64,000 nt of DNA from an uncultured Propionivibrio sp. (GCF_963666255.1 NZ_OY762657.1:124001-188000), one strand, 5' to 3'. Shown: positions 20,057 through 29,148, numbered from the stretch's first letter. Made by a program: numbers and translations. The notes: generated by a model from the letters alone, not told the origin.

Positions 20057-21615
20057 GACCGTCGCCGCGCGCGCGCGCCTGGCTCTTCGTGGCAGGCGTC
20101 GCCGGCGTCACGGCACTCGCCGGCTGCGGCACGATTCCCGAGCAGGCCAAGCCGACGCTCGACCTGCCGGTCGCCTGGACGCTTGATTCGCCCTGGCGGC
20201 AGGCGACGCCCAGCGACGCGCTGGCCAAGGGCCCGTGGTGGCATCGTTTCAATGACGATATCCTGAACGACCTGCAGGAACGCGCCAGCCGCAACAGCCC
20301 GACGCTGGAACAGGCCAACGCACGCCTGGCACAGGCACGCTCGCTGCAGGCGGCGGCCGAAGCCGGCCTGTTCCCGCAGATCGGCCTGCTGGCGCGGCCG
20401 GCTCGACAGGAAATCTCGGCCAACCGACCGCTCACCAACTACAAGTCGCCCAACTTCGCGACGATCCAGAACGACCACATCCTGTCGATGAGCGCGAGCT
20501 ACGAAGTGGACTTCGCCGGACGCGTGCAGGCAACGATCGACGGCGCGCGCGCCACCGCCGAACAAACCGCGGCCGACCTCGAGAACCTGCGCCTGCTGCT
20601 CGCCGCCGACCTCGCCAGCGCCTACTTCAACCTGCGCGAAATCGACACCGAGATCGACGTGCTGCGCCGCGCCATCGGTCTTCAGGAGCGTGCGCTCGAA
20701 CTCATCACGGCACGTCACGACCTCGGCGCCGCCACCGGCCTCGACGTCGCGCAGCAGAAGGCGCTGCTCTCGGCGACACGCGTCCAGCAGGAATTGCTGC
20801 GCCGCCAGCGCGGCCAGTTCGAACACGTCATCGCCACGCTGATCGGCGTACCGGCACCGCAATTCTCGCTGCCGCCCGAACGCCGCGACATCGGCCTGCC
20901 GACGGTGCCGCTCGGCATTCCGTCCGACATCCTCGAACGCCGGCCCGACGTCTCGGTTGCCGAACGCGCCATGGCCGCGGCCAACGCGCAGATCGGCGTC
21001 GCCAACGCCGCCTTCTTCCCGAGCATCATCCTGAACGCCACGGGCGGCTACGAAGCCAACCAGATGTCGAAGCTCTTCGACGAACCGAGCCTGATCTGGT
21101 CCTTCGGCGTTGCCATCGCCAAGACGGTCTTCGACGGCGGACGCATCAAAGCCAACGCCAAGGCCGCGCTCGCCGGCTACCAGGCGACCGTCGCCAACTA
21201 CCGCAAGGTCGTGCTGACGGCGATGCAGGAAGTCGAGGACGGCATCACCGGACTGAGCGCGCTCGAACGCGCCGCCGACCATGCCGACGCCTCGGCCCGC
21301 ACCGCCGCGCACGTGCTCGACATGACGACGGCACGCTACGAAGGCGGCGCCTCGTCATACTTCGAAGTCATTGCCGCGCAGCAGGCGCTGCTGACAAGCG
21401 AGCGCCAGGTCGCGCAGATCAACGGCCAGCGCCTCGTCACCACGGTCTTCCTGATCAAGGCGCTCGGCGGCGGCTGGGAACGCGTCCCGGCGACGGACGC
21501 CAGGGACGCCGCACCGGCGGAAAAAGAAAAAGCCTCGTCAGCGGCGCCTGCGTCAGCCGCTGCGGAAAATCAGGACGGACGTACTTCCGAGCGCACCCGC
21601 CAGGCCACCGGATAG
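20053..21615 (+). CDS. RND efflux outer-membrane lipoprotein (NodT/OprM type)
   Basis: A 520-residue TolC-superfamily channel. The signal peptide ends in a lipobox (LAGC at residues 24-27), so it is lipid-anchored in the outer membrane. Two repeats of the outer-membrane-efflux fold follow, with typical AEAGLFPQIG and NAAFFPSI motifs and long helices. The C-terminal 35 residues are Ala/Glu/Ser-rich and probably disordered. Its GTG start overlaps the adaptor stop, and its 3' end overlaps the convergent HPP gene by 46 bases, an unusual convergent overlap. Confidence 0.92.
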   Translation: MRPSPRARAWLFVAGVAGVTALAGCGTIPEQAKPTLDLPVAWTLDSPWRQATPSDALAKGPWWHRFNDDILNDLQERASRNSPTLEQANARLAQARSLQAAAEAGLFPQIGLLARPARQEISANRPLTNYKSPNFATIQNDHILSMSASYEVDFAGRVQATIDGARATAEQTAADLENLRLLLAADLASAYFNLREIDTEIDVLRRAIGLQERALELITARHDLGAATGLDVAQQKALLSATRVQQELLRRQRGQFEHVIATLIGVPAPQFSLPPERRDIGLPTVPLGIPSDILERRPDVSVAERAMAAANAQIGVANAAFFPSIILNATGGYEANQMSKLFDEPSLIWSFGVAIAKTVFDGGRIKANAKAALAGYQATVANYRKVVLTAMQEVEDGITGLSALERAADHADASARTAAHVLDMTTARYEGGASSYFEVIAAQQALLTSERQVAQINGQRLVTTVFLIKALGGGWERVPATDARDAAPAEKEKASSAAPASAAAENQDGRTSERTRQATG

Positions 21616-22061
21616 TGCTGCGCGCCAGGCTGCAGACGGCTCCAGACGGCAGCGACCGCCGCCAGCATCGTGATGCCGACGAGCACCGGCTGCCATAACG
21701 CCGCATAGCCGGCGTGGCTGTGAATCATGATGAGCGGATTGGCGCCGGCGGGCGGATGCACTGACCCTGTCGCCAGCATGAACACCAGCGCCAGTGCCTG
21801 CGCCAGTGCATAGACCCAGAGCGCGTCGCCGAAGGTCTGGTAGCAGACGATGCCGATCAGCGCCGTGCCGAGATGTCCGAGGAAAAGCGCGCGCGGCTGC
21901 GCCGCCTGCGCCGTCGGCAGTCCGAAGAGAAAGACCGCCGAGCCGCCCAGCGAAGCAAGCAGGAACGGAGTCACCGGTGGCGCCACCGCATACAGCGCGG
22001 CGGCGATACCGACGCCGATGCCAAGCGCGTTCCAGAGCAGGCCGACGCGGGTGTTGCGCAT
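21570..22061 (-). CDS. HPP family integral membrane protein
   Basis: A 163-residue protein with about four membrane helices and the family-naming HPPAGANPLI motif (near residue 102). HPP-family proteins of plants and cyanobacteria have been linked to nitrite transport; bacterial roles are mostly unknown. ATG 22061 shares one base with the TGA of the small upstream gene (TGATG), so it is translationally coupled; GTG 22064 would add one residue. It is last in the marR operon and overlaps the RND outer-membrane gene on the other strand. Confidence 0.8.
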   Translation of the reverse strand: MRNTRVGLLWNALGIGVGIAAALYAVAPPVTPFLLASLGGSAVFLFGLPTAQAAQPRALFLGHLGTALIGIVCYQTFGDALWVYALAQALALVFMLATGSVHPPAGANPLIMIHSHAGYAALWQPVLVGITMLAAVAAVWSRLQPGAQHYPVAWRVRSEVRPS

Positions 22062-22252
22062 CACCTCGTCCCTGCCGATGATTCGACGTGATCGCCGTCA
22101 CGATCTGCCGGCGAGCCCTGCATCCGGGCCGCTTCCACGCGTTTCTCCCGACGCTCGCGCCGGACGCGCCGAAAGGCGCAGGCGTACAGCGAGCCAACGA
22201 CGGCGACCAGTCCGATCAGGACCGGTGTGTGTTCGAACATGCTCTTGATCAT
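22061..22252 (-). CDS. Small single-pass membrane protein
   Basis: A 63-residue protein with one hydrophobic helix (PVLIGLVAVVGSLYACAF, about 10-27) followed by a very basic cytoplasmic stretch (RRVRRERREKR). GAGG lies 6 bases before ATG 22252, and the stop overlaps the HPP start codon, both supporting a real gene. It has no recognised family. The context suggests an accessory subunit of the HPP membrane protein. Confidence 0.6.
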   Translation of the reverse strand: MIKSMFEHTPVLIGLVAVVGSLYACAFRRVRRERREKRVEAARMQGSPADRDGDHVESSAGTR

Positions 22253-22290
22253 GGATTACCTCGCGAAAAAAGACCGCCCTGCCCCCGGTT

Positions 22291-22785
22291 TCAGCGCTCT
22301 CGCGCCATGACCCGGTCGAGCGCGTCGAACGCGCTCTCCTGATTGCGTGCATAGGCGAAATAGAACTTGGCACTCCCTTTTCCCATCGACCGGCCCGACG
22401 CGCTCTGGCAACTGTCCATCGACCATTGCAGCTTCATCGGGCGGCCCCCGGCGCAGACGATGCTGCCGTGGCCGCGCGTGCCGGCGCACGCTTTCGGATC
22501 GGGCAATTCCTTGATGTCGAGTTCGCCGGTCAGCGTGCAGGCCTGCTCGCCGCGCTTGAGATCGTAGGCGAAGCGGAAAGCGTCTTCGCGCTCGGGCAAG
22601 GCGACCTTGGCGACGAAACGCACGACGCGCGCACCGTTGCCGAAGGCGGCCACCAGCACCCCATGTCCGTTCTCCTGATGCCAGGCGCTGATGATGAACG
22701 GCAGCGCGCAGACGAGGATGATCAGGACGACGATCCCGACCGGCTCGCCTTTGTAGCCGTTCGGCATATCCTTCAGGCCTTGCAT
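22291..22785 (-). CDS. Uncharacterised membrane-anchored protein
   Basis: A 164-residue protein. The N-terminus has one membrane helix (PVGIVVLIILVCALPFIIS, about 16-34); the rest is probably periplasmic, with four Cys (for example QACTL, CAGTR, VCAGG, DSCQS) able to form two disulfides. No family is recognised. Its start lies inside the 3' end of the OmpA-like gene (13-base overlap), so it is co-translated. An alternative start at MPNGYKG (22767) would shorten it by 6 residues. Confidence 0.65.
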   Translation of the reverse strand: MQGLKDMPNGYKGEPVGIVVLIILVCALPFIISAWHQENGHGVLVAAFGNGARVVRFVAKVALPEREDAFRFAYDLKRGEQACTLTGELDIKELPDPKACAGTRGHGSIVCAGGRPMKLQWSMDSCQSASGRSMGKGSAKFYFAYARNQESAFDALDRVMARER

Positions 22786-23321
22786 GAGAAATCCACGCGG
22801 CGCAGTCGCTGGCGACAGGCCTCATTGCGGCAGACGAAGCTGGCGACCTTGACGCTGTTGCTGCGATAGCGGCGAATCTGGCCGCGCTCGACGCCGAGCG
22901 AACGCAGCGCCGCGCTGACCGCCGCGAGCCGCTGTTCGGCGATGGCGATGTTGTAGCTGCGGCTACCGAGATCGTCGGAATAGGCGACCAGCAGGATGCT
23001 CCGGCGCGGCGACTGCTTGAGCGTCTCGACGCAGCTGCGCAGCTTGTCGACTTCCTCGTCACCGACCATCGCCACATCGGGCGGAAAGAAAATGCTGTGC
23101 GCCGCATCGTCGCCGGACGGCGGCGACAGTTGCAAGGACGGGATCAGCTTGACCGGTGCCGACGCCGAAACGCCCGGCGCATTGGCGGACGCGTCGGCAT
23201 ACACCGCCTGTGGCTCGACCGCCCCCTGCACAGCCCCCAGCGCCGATCCCGCCAGCGGCCACGACATGACCAGCCCCACACCCAGACAACAGCGAACGAA
23301 CACCCTGCGCAAAAGCTTCAT
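22773..23321 (-). CDS. OmpA-like domain periplasmic protein
   Basis: A 182-residue exported protein. An N-terminal signal peptide (CCLGVGLVMSWPLAGSALG) is followed by a linker and an OmpA/MotB C-terminal-type domain (about 85-165): the FFPPDVA strand, a mid-domain LVAYSDDLGSRSYNIAIAEQR in place of the classic GHTDxxGSxxYNxxLSxxR, and terminal RYRSNSVK. OmpA domains bind peptidoglycan. The canonical G-H-T-D is altered to A-Y-S-D, so binding may differ. Its ATG overlaps the MarR stop by 4 bases (ATGA). Confidence 0.75.
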   Translation of the reverse strand: MKLLRRVFVRCCLGVGLVMSWPLAGSALGAVQGAVEPQAVYADASANAPGVSASAPVKLIPSLQLSPPSGDDAAHSIFFPPDVAMVGDEEVDKLRSCVETLKQSPRRSILLVAYSDDLGSRSYNIAIAEQRLAAVSAALRSLGVERGQIRRYRSNSVKVASFVCRNEACRQRLRRVDFSCKA

Positions 23322-23821
23322 CCTTTCATCTCGGCCTGAACGATCTCGGCCAACGGCGTGCGGGCAAAGGCCTCGTTCTTGCCGGGAATATGACGGATCA
23401 ATTCATCAAGATTGATTTGCAATGTTTTCAGCGCCACCTCGGGCAGCGATGACAAGGCGGCCGGCAGTACCCCCTCGGCCGGCCCCGGCAGCGCGTCGAT
23501 CGCCGTTTCGCCCTGCGCGGCGAGGCACAGGCCGACGCGCCGCCGATCGCGGTGCATGGCCTTGCGCTCCAGGCAGCCGATCGCCACGAGGCGATCGACC
23601 ATCAGGCTGCAGGTGGACTGGTGAATCCCCATCAACCCGGCGAGTTCGGTGACGCCGATGCCGGGCTGGCGCTGCACTTCCTGCAGCACCCACATCTGCG
23701 CACCGGAGAGCCCGCAGCGCGCCTCGACTTCGCGAAAATGCTGCCGCATCGCACCGAAGATCAGGCGGAACTGCTGCAACACTTCCAGCGTCCGCTCCGG
23801 CGCGACCGATGGCTTTTTCAC
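23318..23821 (-). CDS. MarR family transcriptional regulator
   Basis: A 167-residue regulator. The winged helix has the MarR-like order LSGAQMWVLQEV, GVTELAGLMGIHQSTCSLMVDRL and the wing ERKAMHRDRRRVGLCL. GTG 23821 is preferred because GAGG lies 8 bases upstream; GTG 23830 is an in-frame alternative. It is the first gene of a tightly overlapping operon with the OmpA-like, unknown, small and HPP membrane proteins, so it probably autoregulates that operon. The short AT-rich stretch just upstream (23850-23890) is the likely promoter/operator. Confidence 0.88.
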   Translation of the reverse strand: MKKPSVAPERTLEVLQQFRLIFGAMRQHFREVEARCGLSGAQMWVLQEVQRQPGIGVTELAGLMGIHQSTCSLMVDRLVAIGCLERKAMHRDRRRVGLCLAAQGETAIDALPGPAEGVLPAALSSLPEVALKTLQINLDELIRHIPGKNEAFARTPLAEIVQAEMKG

Positions 23822-23962
23822 GCTGAACACCTCACGACTGGCGACTCCAAAAAGGAATTAATTGTTTTGATTGTAAATGTTTTTTTGGGCGGGGTGTCGA
23901 AACGGCCACGGGAATCGCGATTGGCGAAAATCAGGTTGCGGCCGATCGCAACAAAGCAAAAC

Positions 23963-23993
23963 GCCCCGGCTGTAGGACAAGGGCGTCCGGGGC
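23963..23993 (-). terminator. Rho-independent terminator of the RTX gene
   Basis: Read on the minus strand, a GCCCCGG / CCGGGGC stem with a 17-base loop begins 9 bases after the RTX stop codon and is followed by GTTTTGCTTTGTT. Position and T-rich tail fit an intrinsic terminator for the long toxin operon. Confidence 0.7.
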
Positions 23994-24001
23994 ATTTGCT
24001 C

Positions 24002-27000
24002 CTAGCGCCAGTTGGCGACGATCACCGGCGTCAACGCCTCCTGGCAATTCTGCGGCAACACCGTCTGCCCCGAGGGCGGCGGACTGAAACTCGCCATAGC
24101 CTGGACGAGAAGACCGACCTGGGCATCGACCAGGACCTTGCCGTCGGCGGTCTTGAATTGCTCGATATGATAGGTGCTGCTGGCGTACCAATTCTCGATC
24201 GTGACGCTGTCGGCAGTACCGATAACATCGACTTCGAGATTGTTGCCGACGTGACGGAACCAGAGTTGGTCAGGGGTGATGTCGGGACCGAAGATGATCT
24301 TGTCCATGCCAATCTGGTAATTGTTGTAGTAATAATAACCATAATCATTGATCGTATCCTGCCCGTCTCCGCGATTGAACAGGTAAGTGTCGGTGCTACC
24401 GCCGCTCTCGATCCGGTCGTTGCCCGCATTGCCTGCGAACGTGTTAGCGGTCGAATTACATGCATACCGGTTACCGGTTGGTTTGATCACGTCATCCCCC
24501 GCCCCCCCTTCGATCACATTGCTGGCGTAATAACTGTAAACAACCGTGTCACTCCCTTCTCCACCGCGTAACACATTCGAACCGGCGCCATGATCATTGA
24601 TCACATCATCGCCCGCACCTCCTTCAATCGTGTCGCTACCATAGCTATCCGTGATCGTGTCGTTCCCGTCTCCCCCATACACCACCGCGTTGCCATCACA
24701 TGCATTGATCACATCATCTCCGCCCTTGCCGTCGATAAACGTCGTTTCTCTCCATGTCGTTAGCGTTTCAGACGCATCTGTTCCACCCCCCGACAAGCTG
24801 CACAAGTCCGCCGCCGTCCATACTGTCCCATCGGCAAATAGAACCTGTTCAATCCGATACTCGCTGGAGAGCCAGTTCTCCACGGTAATCCGATCTGTAG
24901 CCGTGGGATTCGCCGGATCACTTACCTTGATCACCAGATTGTCGCCCGATCGGGTCGCCGTGACATCGGCCGTCGTGATCCCCGCTCCGAACACGACCCT
25001 GTCCATGCCAACCACGGAATTGTTGTAGTAGCAATAACCGTAATCGTTGATCGTATCCTGCCCGTCTCCGCGATTGAACAGGTAGGTGTCGGTGCTACCG
25101 CCGCTCTCGATCCGGTCGTTGCCCGCATTGCCTGCGAACGTGTTTGCGGTCGAATTATATGCATACCGGTTGCCGGTCGGTTTGATCACGTCATCTCCCG
25201 CCCCGCCTTCGATCACAGTGCTGGCGTAATAACTGTAAACAACCGTGTCATTCCCTTCTCCGCCGCGTAGTACGTTCGCGCCGTATCCCTGTTGGATGAT
25301 CACATCATCGCCCGCGCCACCATCAACCGTGTTGCCAGTACCGCCAGACGTGATCGTGTCGTTCCCGTCGCCCCCATACACCACCGCGTTGCTCCCCACA
25401 GAGTTGATCACGTCGTCTCCGCCCTTGCCGTAGACAAACGTCGCCTCTCTCCATGCCGTCAGCGTTTCTGACGCATCGGTTCCAACCCCCGACAAGTTGC
25501 ATAAGTCCGCCGCCGTCCATACCATCCCATCGGCAAATAGAACCTGTTCAATCCGATACTCGCTGGAGAGCCAGTTCTCCACGGTAATCCGATCTGTAGC
25601 CGTGGGATTCGCCGGATCACTCACCTTGATCACCAAGTTGTCGCCCAAGCGGCTCGCCGTGACATCGTCCGTCGTAATCCCCGCTCCGAACACGATCCTG
25701 TCCATGCCAACTATCGATTGGTTGTAGTAGTAATAGCCGTAATCGTTGATCGTATCCTGCCCGTCTCCGCGATTGAACAGGTAGGTGTCGGTGCTACCGC
25801 CGCTCTCGATCCGGTCGTTGCCCGCATTGCCTGCGAACGTGTTAGCAGTCGAATTATATGCATATCGGTTACCGGTTGGTTTGATCAAGTCATCTCCCGC
25901 CCCACCTTGGATCACATTGTTGCCGCAATAATTGTAGGTAACCGTATCATTCCCTTCTCCGCCGCGTAGTACGTTCGCGCCGCCTCCTCTCTGGATGATC
26001 ACGTCATCGCCCGCGCCTCCATCAACCGTGTCGCTAGTACCGCCAGACGTGATCGTGTCGTTTCCGTCGCCCCCAAACACCTCTGCATTGCAGGCCTCAG
26101 AGTTGATCACATCATTCCCTCCCTTGCCGTCGATAAACGTCGTTTCTCTCCATGCCGTCAGCGTTTCTGACGCATCGGTTCCAACCCCCGACAAGTTGCA
26201 TAAGTCCGCCGCCGTCCATACCATCCCATCGGCAAATAGAACCTGTTCAATCCGATACTCGCTGGAGAGCCAGTTCTCTATGGTGATCCGATCCGTAGCC
26301 GACGGATTCGCCGGATCACTCACCTTGATCACCAAGCTGTCGCCCAAGCGGCTCGCCGTGACATCGTCCGTCGTAATCCCCGCTCCGAACACGATCCTGT
26401 CCATGCCAACTATCGATTGGTTGTAGTAGTAATAGCCGTAATCGTTGATCGTATCCTGCCCGTCTCCGCGATTGAACAGGTAGGTGTCGGCGCTACCGCC
26501 GCTCTCGATCCGGTCGTTACCCGCATTGCCTGCGAACGTGTTTGCAGTCGAATTACTGGCATAACGGTTGCCGTTGGGTTTGATCACATCATCCCCTGCA
26601 CCACCCTCGATCACATTTCTGCCACCGTAATGGTAAGTGATCGCGTCGTTCCCATCCCCTCCACGCAGCACGTTCGCTCCACCCCCTTGTTGGATGATCA
26701 CATCATCGCCAGCACCTCCATCAACCGTGTCGCCAGTCCCGCCAGACGTAATCGTGTCATCCCCGTTGCCCCCATAGACAACCACGTTGCTCCCCACAGA
26801 ATTGATCACGTCATTCCCACTCGTCCCGCCAACGATCATCGGCGCACTGCCGCCACGCGCCGTACACACTTCCGAAAATGCTGCGATGAAAACACTCATA
26901 ACCCCTTCGTTCACAGCGCGCGCGCCCCAAAAGGAAAGCTGATTCTCCATGTAGGCACTGAAGTCAGTGGAAACGTCTTTGGCATAATTTTTCAGGTCAA

Positions 27001-28726
27001 AAAAATCTGTCAGCGCTTTTGCATTGTCTTCGGCATAGACCGCATCCAGCGCCGCCTCCATGTCCGAATAGTCGAGCCGGAAGCCGTTCTCGCCGATCGT
27101 CAATCCGATGCCATCGAAATACGGACTGAGGCGGGTCTGTGGCGCCAGCGCGTCGTATGCGGATTGCTTGAGAGCGGCATAGGCCTGGTCGAGCAATGGC
27201 GTCTGCGCCGTGTTGAGGCTGACGAAGGCGTCGCGTTCATTCGTCGCCGGGCCGCCCGTCTGTGCCGCCGACAACGCCGCGACGACGGTGCCTTGACCGG
27301 TTGTTATACCGGCCTCGCTGACCGTCACGAAGGCCTGGGCGTTGAAGCGTTCCAGGATGCCGATGCGGGCTGAGAGCGTTTCCTGTTGCGCCTTGAGCGC
27401 TTGCAGGCGGGCGAACTCGGTCGGGTTGGTCGCCGCCAGCGCTGTCGCGATCGCGTTGTCATCGAGCCGGCGGGTCGCCCAGTAATCGGCGACGCTCATG
27501 CCGGGTGGCAGATAGACGAGGCGATAGCCTTTGACTTGTGCGGCGTCTGTCGAGGTCTGCTGCGTCGAGGTGCCGGCCCAATCGGCAAGCAGCGTGTCGA
27601 GGCGACCGAGCATTTCCGAGCGTGTGGTTCCGTCGAGCGACTGGATGTCGGCGACCAGCGCGTTATCGAGCGAGGCCGCTTCGCGCAGCGAACGAACCAT
27701 GCCAGCGCCCTGCATATCGGCGATATCGCGGGCGGCGTCGGTCAGGACGACGGGATCGGTGAAGCGGCTGACGAAGGGATTGGTGACGAGGTCGATATCG
27801 CCCATCGTGCCGGTGCTCGCGTCGTCGCGCACATAGACGCCGGTGTCGGCGATGCGGTTGCCGTTCGCCTGCGTCGTGTTCTGCGCGGTGCGGGCGAGGC
27901 GCAGGGCGTCGATATGCTGGCTCGCTAACGTGAAAAGTTCATCGGCTTGCGCGATGCCGTCCTGATTGAGATCGCGCCACAGGCGGAGGTTCGCCCAATC
28001 CGCATCGTTGACATCGACGACGCCGTCATAGGTTGTATCTTCCTGCGCAAGGGCAGCAAAGCCGTCGGCGGCGATTCCGCCGGCATCGAGCGGCGTTGCG
28101 TCGCTGAAGAGTTCGGCGCCGGAGTCGATCGTACCGTCATGGTCGCGGTCGGCGACGAGAAAGGCGTCGTCGCTCTTGAGCCAGCCGGTGGCGATGCGCA
28201 CACCGTTAGCGGCATGGTCGAAAAGGATCGGGTTGGTTGTATCGATACCCAGGGTTTCGATGCCGTCGCCATCGAGGTCGAGGACAAGCGGATCGCGGCG
28301 CGGAGGGATGGGGATGGCGGTGCGGGAGGCTTGGTAGGTAAAACCAGTTGCAGGATCGGGGCGACGGTTGCGGGGAATGAGCAGGTCTGGGCCGGGGAAT
28401 ATGTCATCAAGCTTTCCCGGAAAGCGTCGTTCAAACTCCGCCATTGCGTCGCATATGGCTTCTGTAAACTTGACCTTATCATCGATAGTGCTAGCAAACA
28501 GGGAGGCTGCGGCTGCCCCCGCGTTGGTTCTCATCGCGATCCCGGCGAGGAATGCCAATTCATCCGAAGCTATTTTTTCGCAAAGCCATCCTTGTCCATT
28601 ATTTTGCATCTTTTCGACGTATTCTGCCGCGTTAGCTACATTAGCTCCGGCCTCATAGTAGTCAACAAACTGCTCTCGATTTTTCCATGCTGTTTCTGCC
28701 AATGAGGAGATAGCCTTAGTGTCCAT
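24002..28726 (-). CDS. Full-length RTX protein, putative N-terminal-effector toxin
   Basis: A 1574-residue, probably type I-secreted protein. Residues 1-85 form a helical N-domain with an Ala/Gly-rich hydrophobic segment (about 55-80). Residues 87-500 are a conserved module with DPLVLDLDGDGIETLG and an EF-hand-like DRDHDGTIDSGAELF (about 193-207). From about 635 to the end are RTX nonapeptides (GGxGxDxUx, for example GGDGNDTIT, GGAGDDVI) alternating with HCBP-related segments (ENWLSSEYRIEQVLFADG), in four long repeats. The C-terminus (LVQAMASFSPPPSG ... PVIVANWR) matches the tail typical of RTX proteins exported by ABC exporters. GGAG lies 8 bases before the ATG. No exporter genes are nearby. 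Two upstream genes carry truncated copies of the same module with other N-termini. Toxicity is inferred, not shown. Confidence 0.85.
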   Translation of the reverse strand: MDTKAISSLAETAWKNREQFVDYYEAGANVANAAEYVEKMQNNGQGWLCEKIASDELAFLAGIAMRTNAGAAAASLFASTIDDKVKFTEAICDAMAEFERRFPGKLDDIFPGPDLLIPRNRRPDPATGFTYQASRTAIPIPPRRDPLVLDLDGDGIETLGIDTTNPILFDHAANGVRIATGWLKSDDAFLVADRDHDGTIDSGAELFSDATPLDAGGIAADGFAALAQEDTTYDGVVDVNDADWANLRLWRDLNQDGIAQADELFTLASQHIDALRLARTAQNTTQANGNRIADTGVYVRDDASTGTMGDIDLVTNPFVSRFTDPVVLTDAARDIADMQGAGMVRSLREAASLDNALVADIQSLDGTTRSEMLGRLDTLLADWAGTSTQQTSTDAAQVKGYRLVYLPPGMSVADYWATRRLDDNAIATALAATNPTEFARLQALKAQQETLSARIGILERFNAQAFVTVSEAGITTGQGTVVAALSAAQTGGPATNERDAFVSLNTAQTPLLDQAYAALKQSAYDALAPQTRLSPYFDGIGLTIGENGFRLDYSDMEAALDAVYAEDNAKALTDFFDLKNYAKDVSTDFSAYMENQLSFWGARAVNEGVMSVFIAAFSEVCTARGGSAPMIVGGTSGNDVINSVGSNVVVYGGNGDDTITSGGTGDTVDGGAGDDVIIQQGGGANVLRGGDGNDAITYHYGGRNVIEGGAGDDVIKPNGNRYASNSTANTFAGNAGNDRIESGGSADTYLFNRGDGQDTINDYGYYYYNQSIVGMDRIVFGAGITTDDVTASRLGDSLVIKVSDPANPSATDRITIENWLSSEYRIEQVLFADGMVWTAADLCNLSGVGTDASETLTAWRETTFIDGKGGNDVINSEACNAEVFGGDGNDTITSGGTSDTVDGGAGDDVIIQRGGGANVLRGGEGNDTVTYNYCGNNVIQGGAGDDLIKPTGNRYAYNSTANTFAGNAGNDRIESGGSTDTYLFNRGDGQDTINDYGYYYYNQSIVGMDRIVFGAGITTDDVTASRLGDNLVIKVSDPANPTATDRITVENWLSSEYRIEQVLFADGMVWTAADLCNLSGVGTDASETLTAWREATFVYGKGGDDVINSVGSNAVVYGGDGNDTITSGGTGNTVDGGAGDDVIIQQGYGANVLRGGEGNDTVVYSYYASTVIEGGAGDDVIKPTGNRYAYNSTANTFAGNAGNDRIESGGSTDTYLFNRGDGQDTINDYGYCYYNNSVVGMDRVVFGAGITTADVTATRSGDNLVIKVSDPANPTATDRITVENWLSSEYRIEQVLFADGTVWTAADLCSLSGGGTDASETLTTWRETTFIDGKGGDDVINACDGNAVVYGGDGNDTITDSYGSDTIEGGAGDDVINDHGAGSNVLRGGEGSDTVVYSYYASNVIEGGAGDDVIKPTGNRYACNSTANTFAGNAGNDRIESGGSTDTYLFNRGDGQDTINDYGYYYYNNYQIGMDKIIFGPDITPDQLWFRHVGNNLEVDVIGTADSVTIENWYASSTYHIEQFKTADGKVLVDAQVGLLVQAMASFSPPPSGQTVLPQNCQEALTPVIVANWR
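24290..26840 (-). repeat. Four tandem RTX/HCBP repeats of about 699 bp
   Basis: Landmark ATCGTATCCT recurs at 24351, 25051, 25749 and 26448, spacings of 700, 698 and 697 bases. Each unit encodes RTX nonapeptides, an NTFAGNAGNDRIESGGS segment, a Tyr-rich DYGYYYYN turn and an ENWLSSEYRIEQVLFADG segment. The last three are almost identical at DNA level; the C-terminal unit (lowest coordinates) is more divergent. Confidence 0.85.
27276..28324 (-). repeat. Direct repeat copy A (module of the RTX gene)
   Basis: About 1.05 kb inside the full-length RTX gene, encoding the DGDG/EF-hand module. It aligns without gaps, at a constant offset of 4135 bases, to 31411-32459 (copy C). Its upper part, with some extra sequence to 28456, aligns at an offset of 1507 to copy B. 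Only scattered mismatches are visible. Confidence 0.9.
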
Positions 28727-28752
28727 GAGAATCGCTCCATTTGATTAGATGT

Positions 28753-29148
28753 CTAAATTAATAATCCACGAAGAATCAAAACTCGGATATAGATACAAAC
28801 TGAAGCCGGGATAAGTAATCTGGCAAAAATGCCAATCCCATGTTTCCATTCACCATCAACCAAGAACGCAAACAAAGCGTCTGCAATGCATAGAATTAGA
28901 CCCGCTACAAAGTATGAAAATGCGCTCTTGCGAAGGTGTAGCAACGAAATTGACCCAATAATTTCCACAAAAGAAACAGCAATCGATAGCACCAAAGCTA
29001 TCAGAGGGATCTGTTTGACTTTGTCTTGTGATTGCGGAACGATCGGTATTACGTCGAAGTAAATGCAGGTCGTTGCAACTATGGAAAATAGCGCTGTGAT
29101 TAAGAAAAAAATCGATATAACCCATATCAAGACTGGTTTCTTTGTCAT
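28753..29148 (-). CDS. Four-helix membrane protein, candidate immunity protein 1
   Basis: A 131-residue protein with about four hydrophobic helices (VLIWVISIFFLITALF, LIALVLSIAVSFVEIIG, FSYFVAGLILCIADALFAF, LLIPASVCIYIRVLIL). It is a paralogue of the product of 30269-30700: both start with K-P-VL-WVI and share L-K-AFS-FV---L--AD. ATG 29148 overlaps the preceding stop (ATGA) and has GGAGA 8 bases upstream. The DNA is clearly AT-richer than the flanks, suggesting transfer. Multi-pass proteins of this size protect against pore-forming bacteriocins, which makes immunity to a neighbouring N-domain the best guess. Confidence 0.7.
   Translation of the reverse strand: MTKKPVLIWVISIFFLITALFSIVATTCIYFDVIPIVPQSQDKVKQIPLIALVLSIAVSFVEIIGSISLLHLRKSAFSYFVAGLILCIADALFAFLVDGEWKHGIGIFARLLIPASVCIYIRVLILRGLLI

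Noticed and set aside
19933-21312. 459-residue minus-strand frame opposite the efflux outer-membrane gene
   Set aside because: Shadow of a well-supported lipoprotein gene; composition is typical of antisense translation.
18848-21615. RND adaptor and outer-membrane channel as the RTX exporter
   Set aside because: They form an operon with an RND pump, not an ABC exporter, and the channel is a NodT-type lipoprotein.
24290-26840. Regularly spaced repeats that could suggest a CRISPR or satellite array
   Set aside because: The units are about 700 bp, protein-coding and keep RTX motifs; they are domain repeats.
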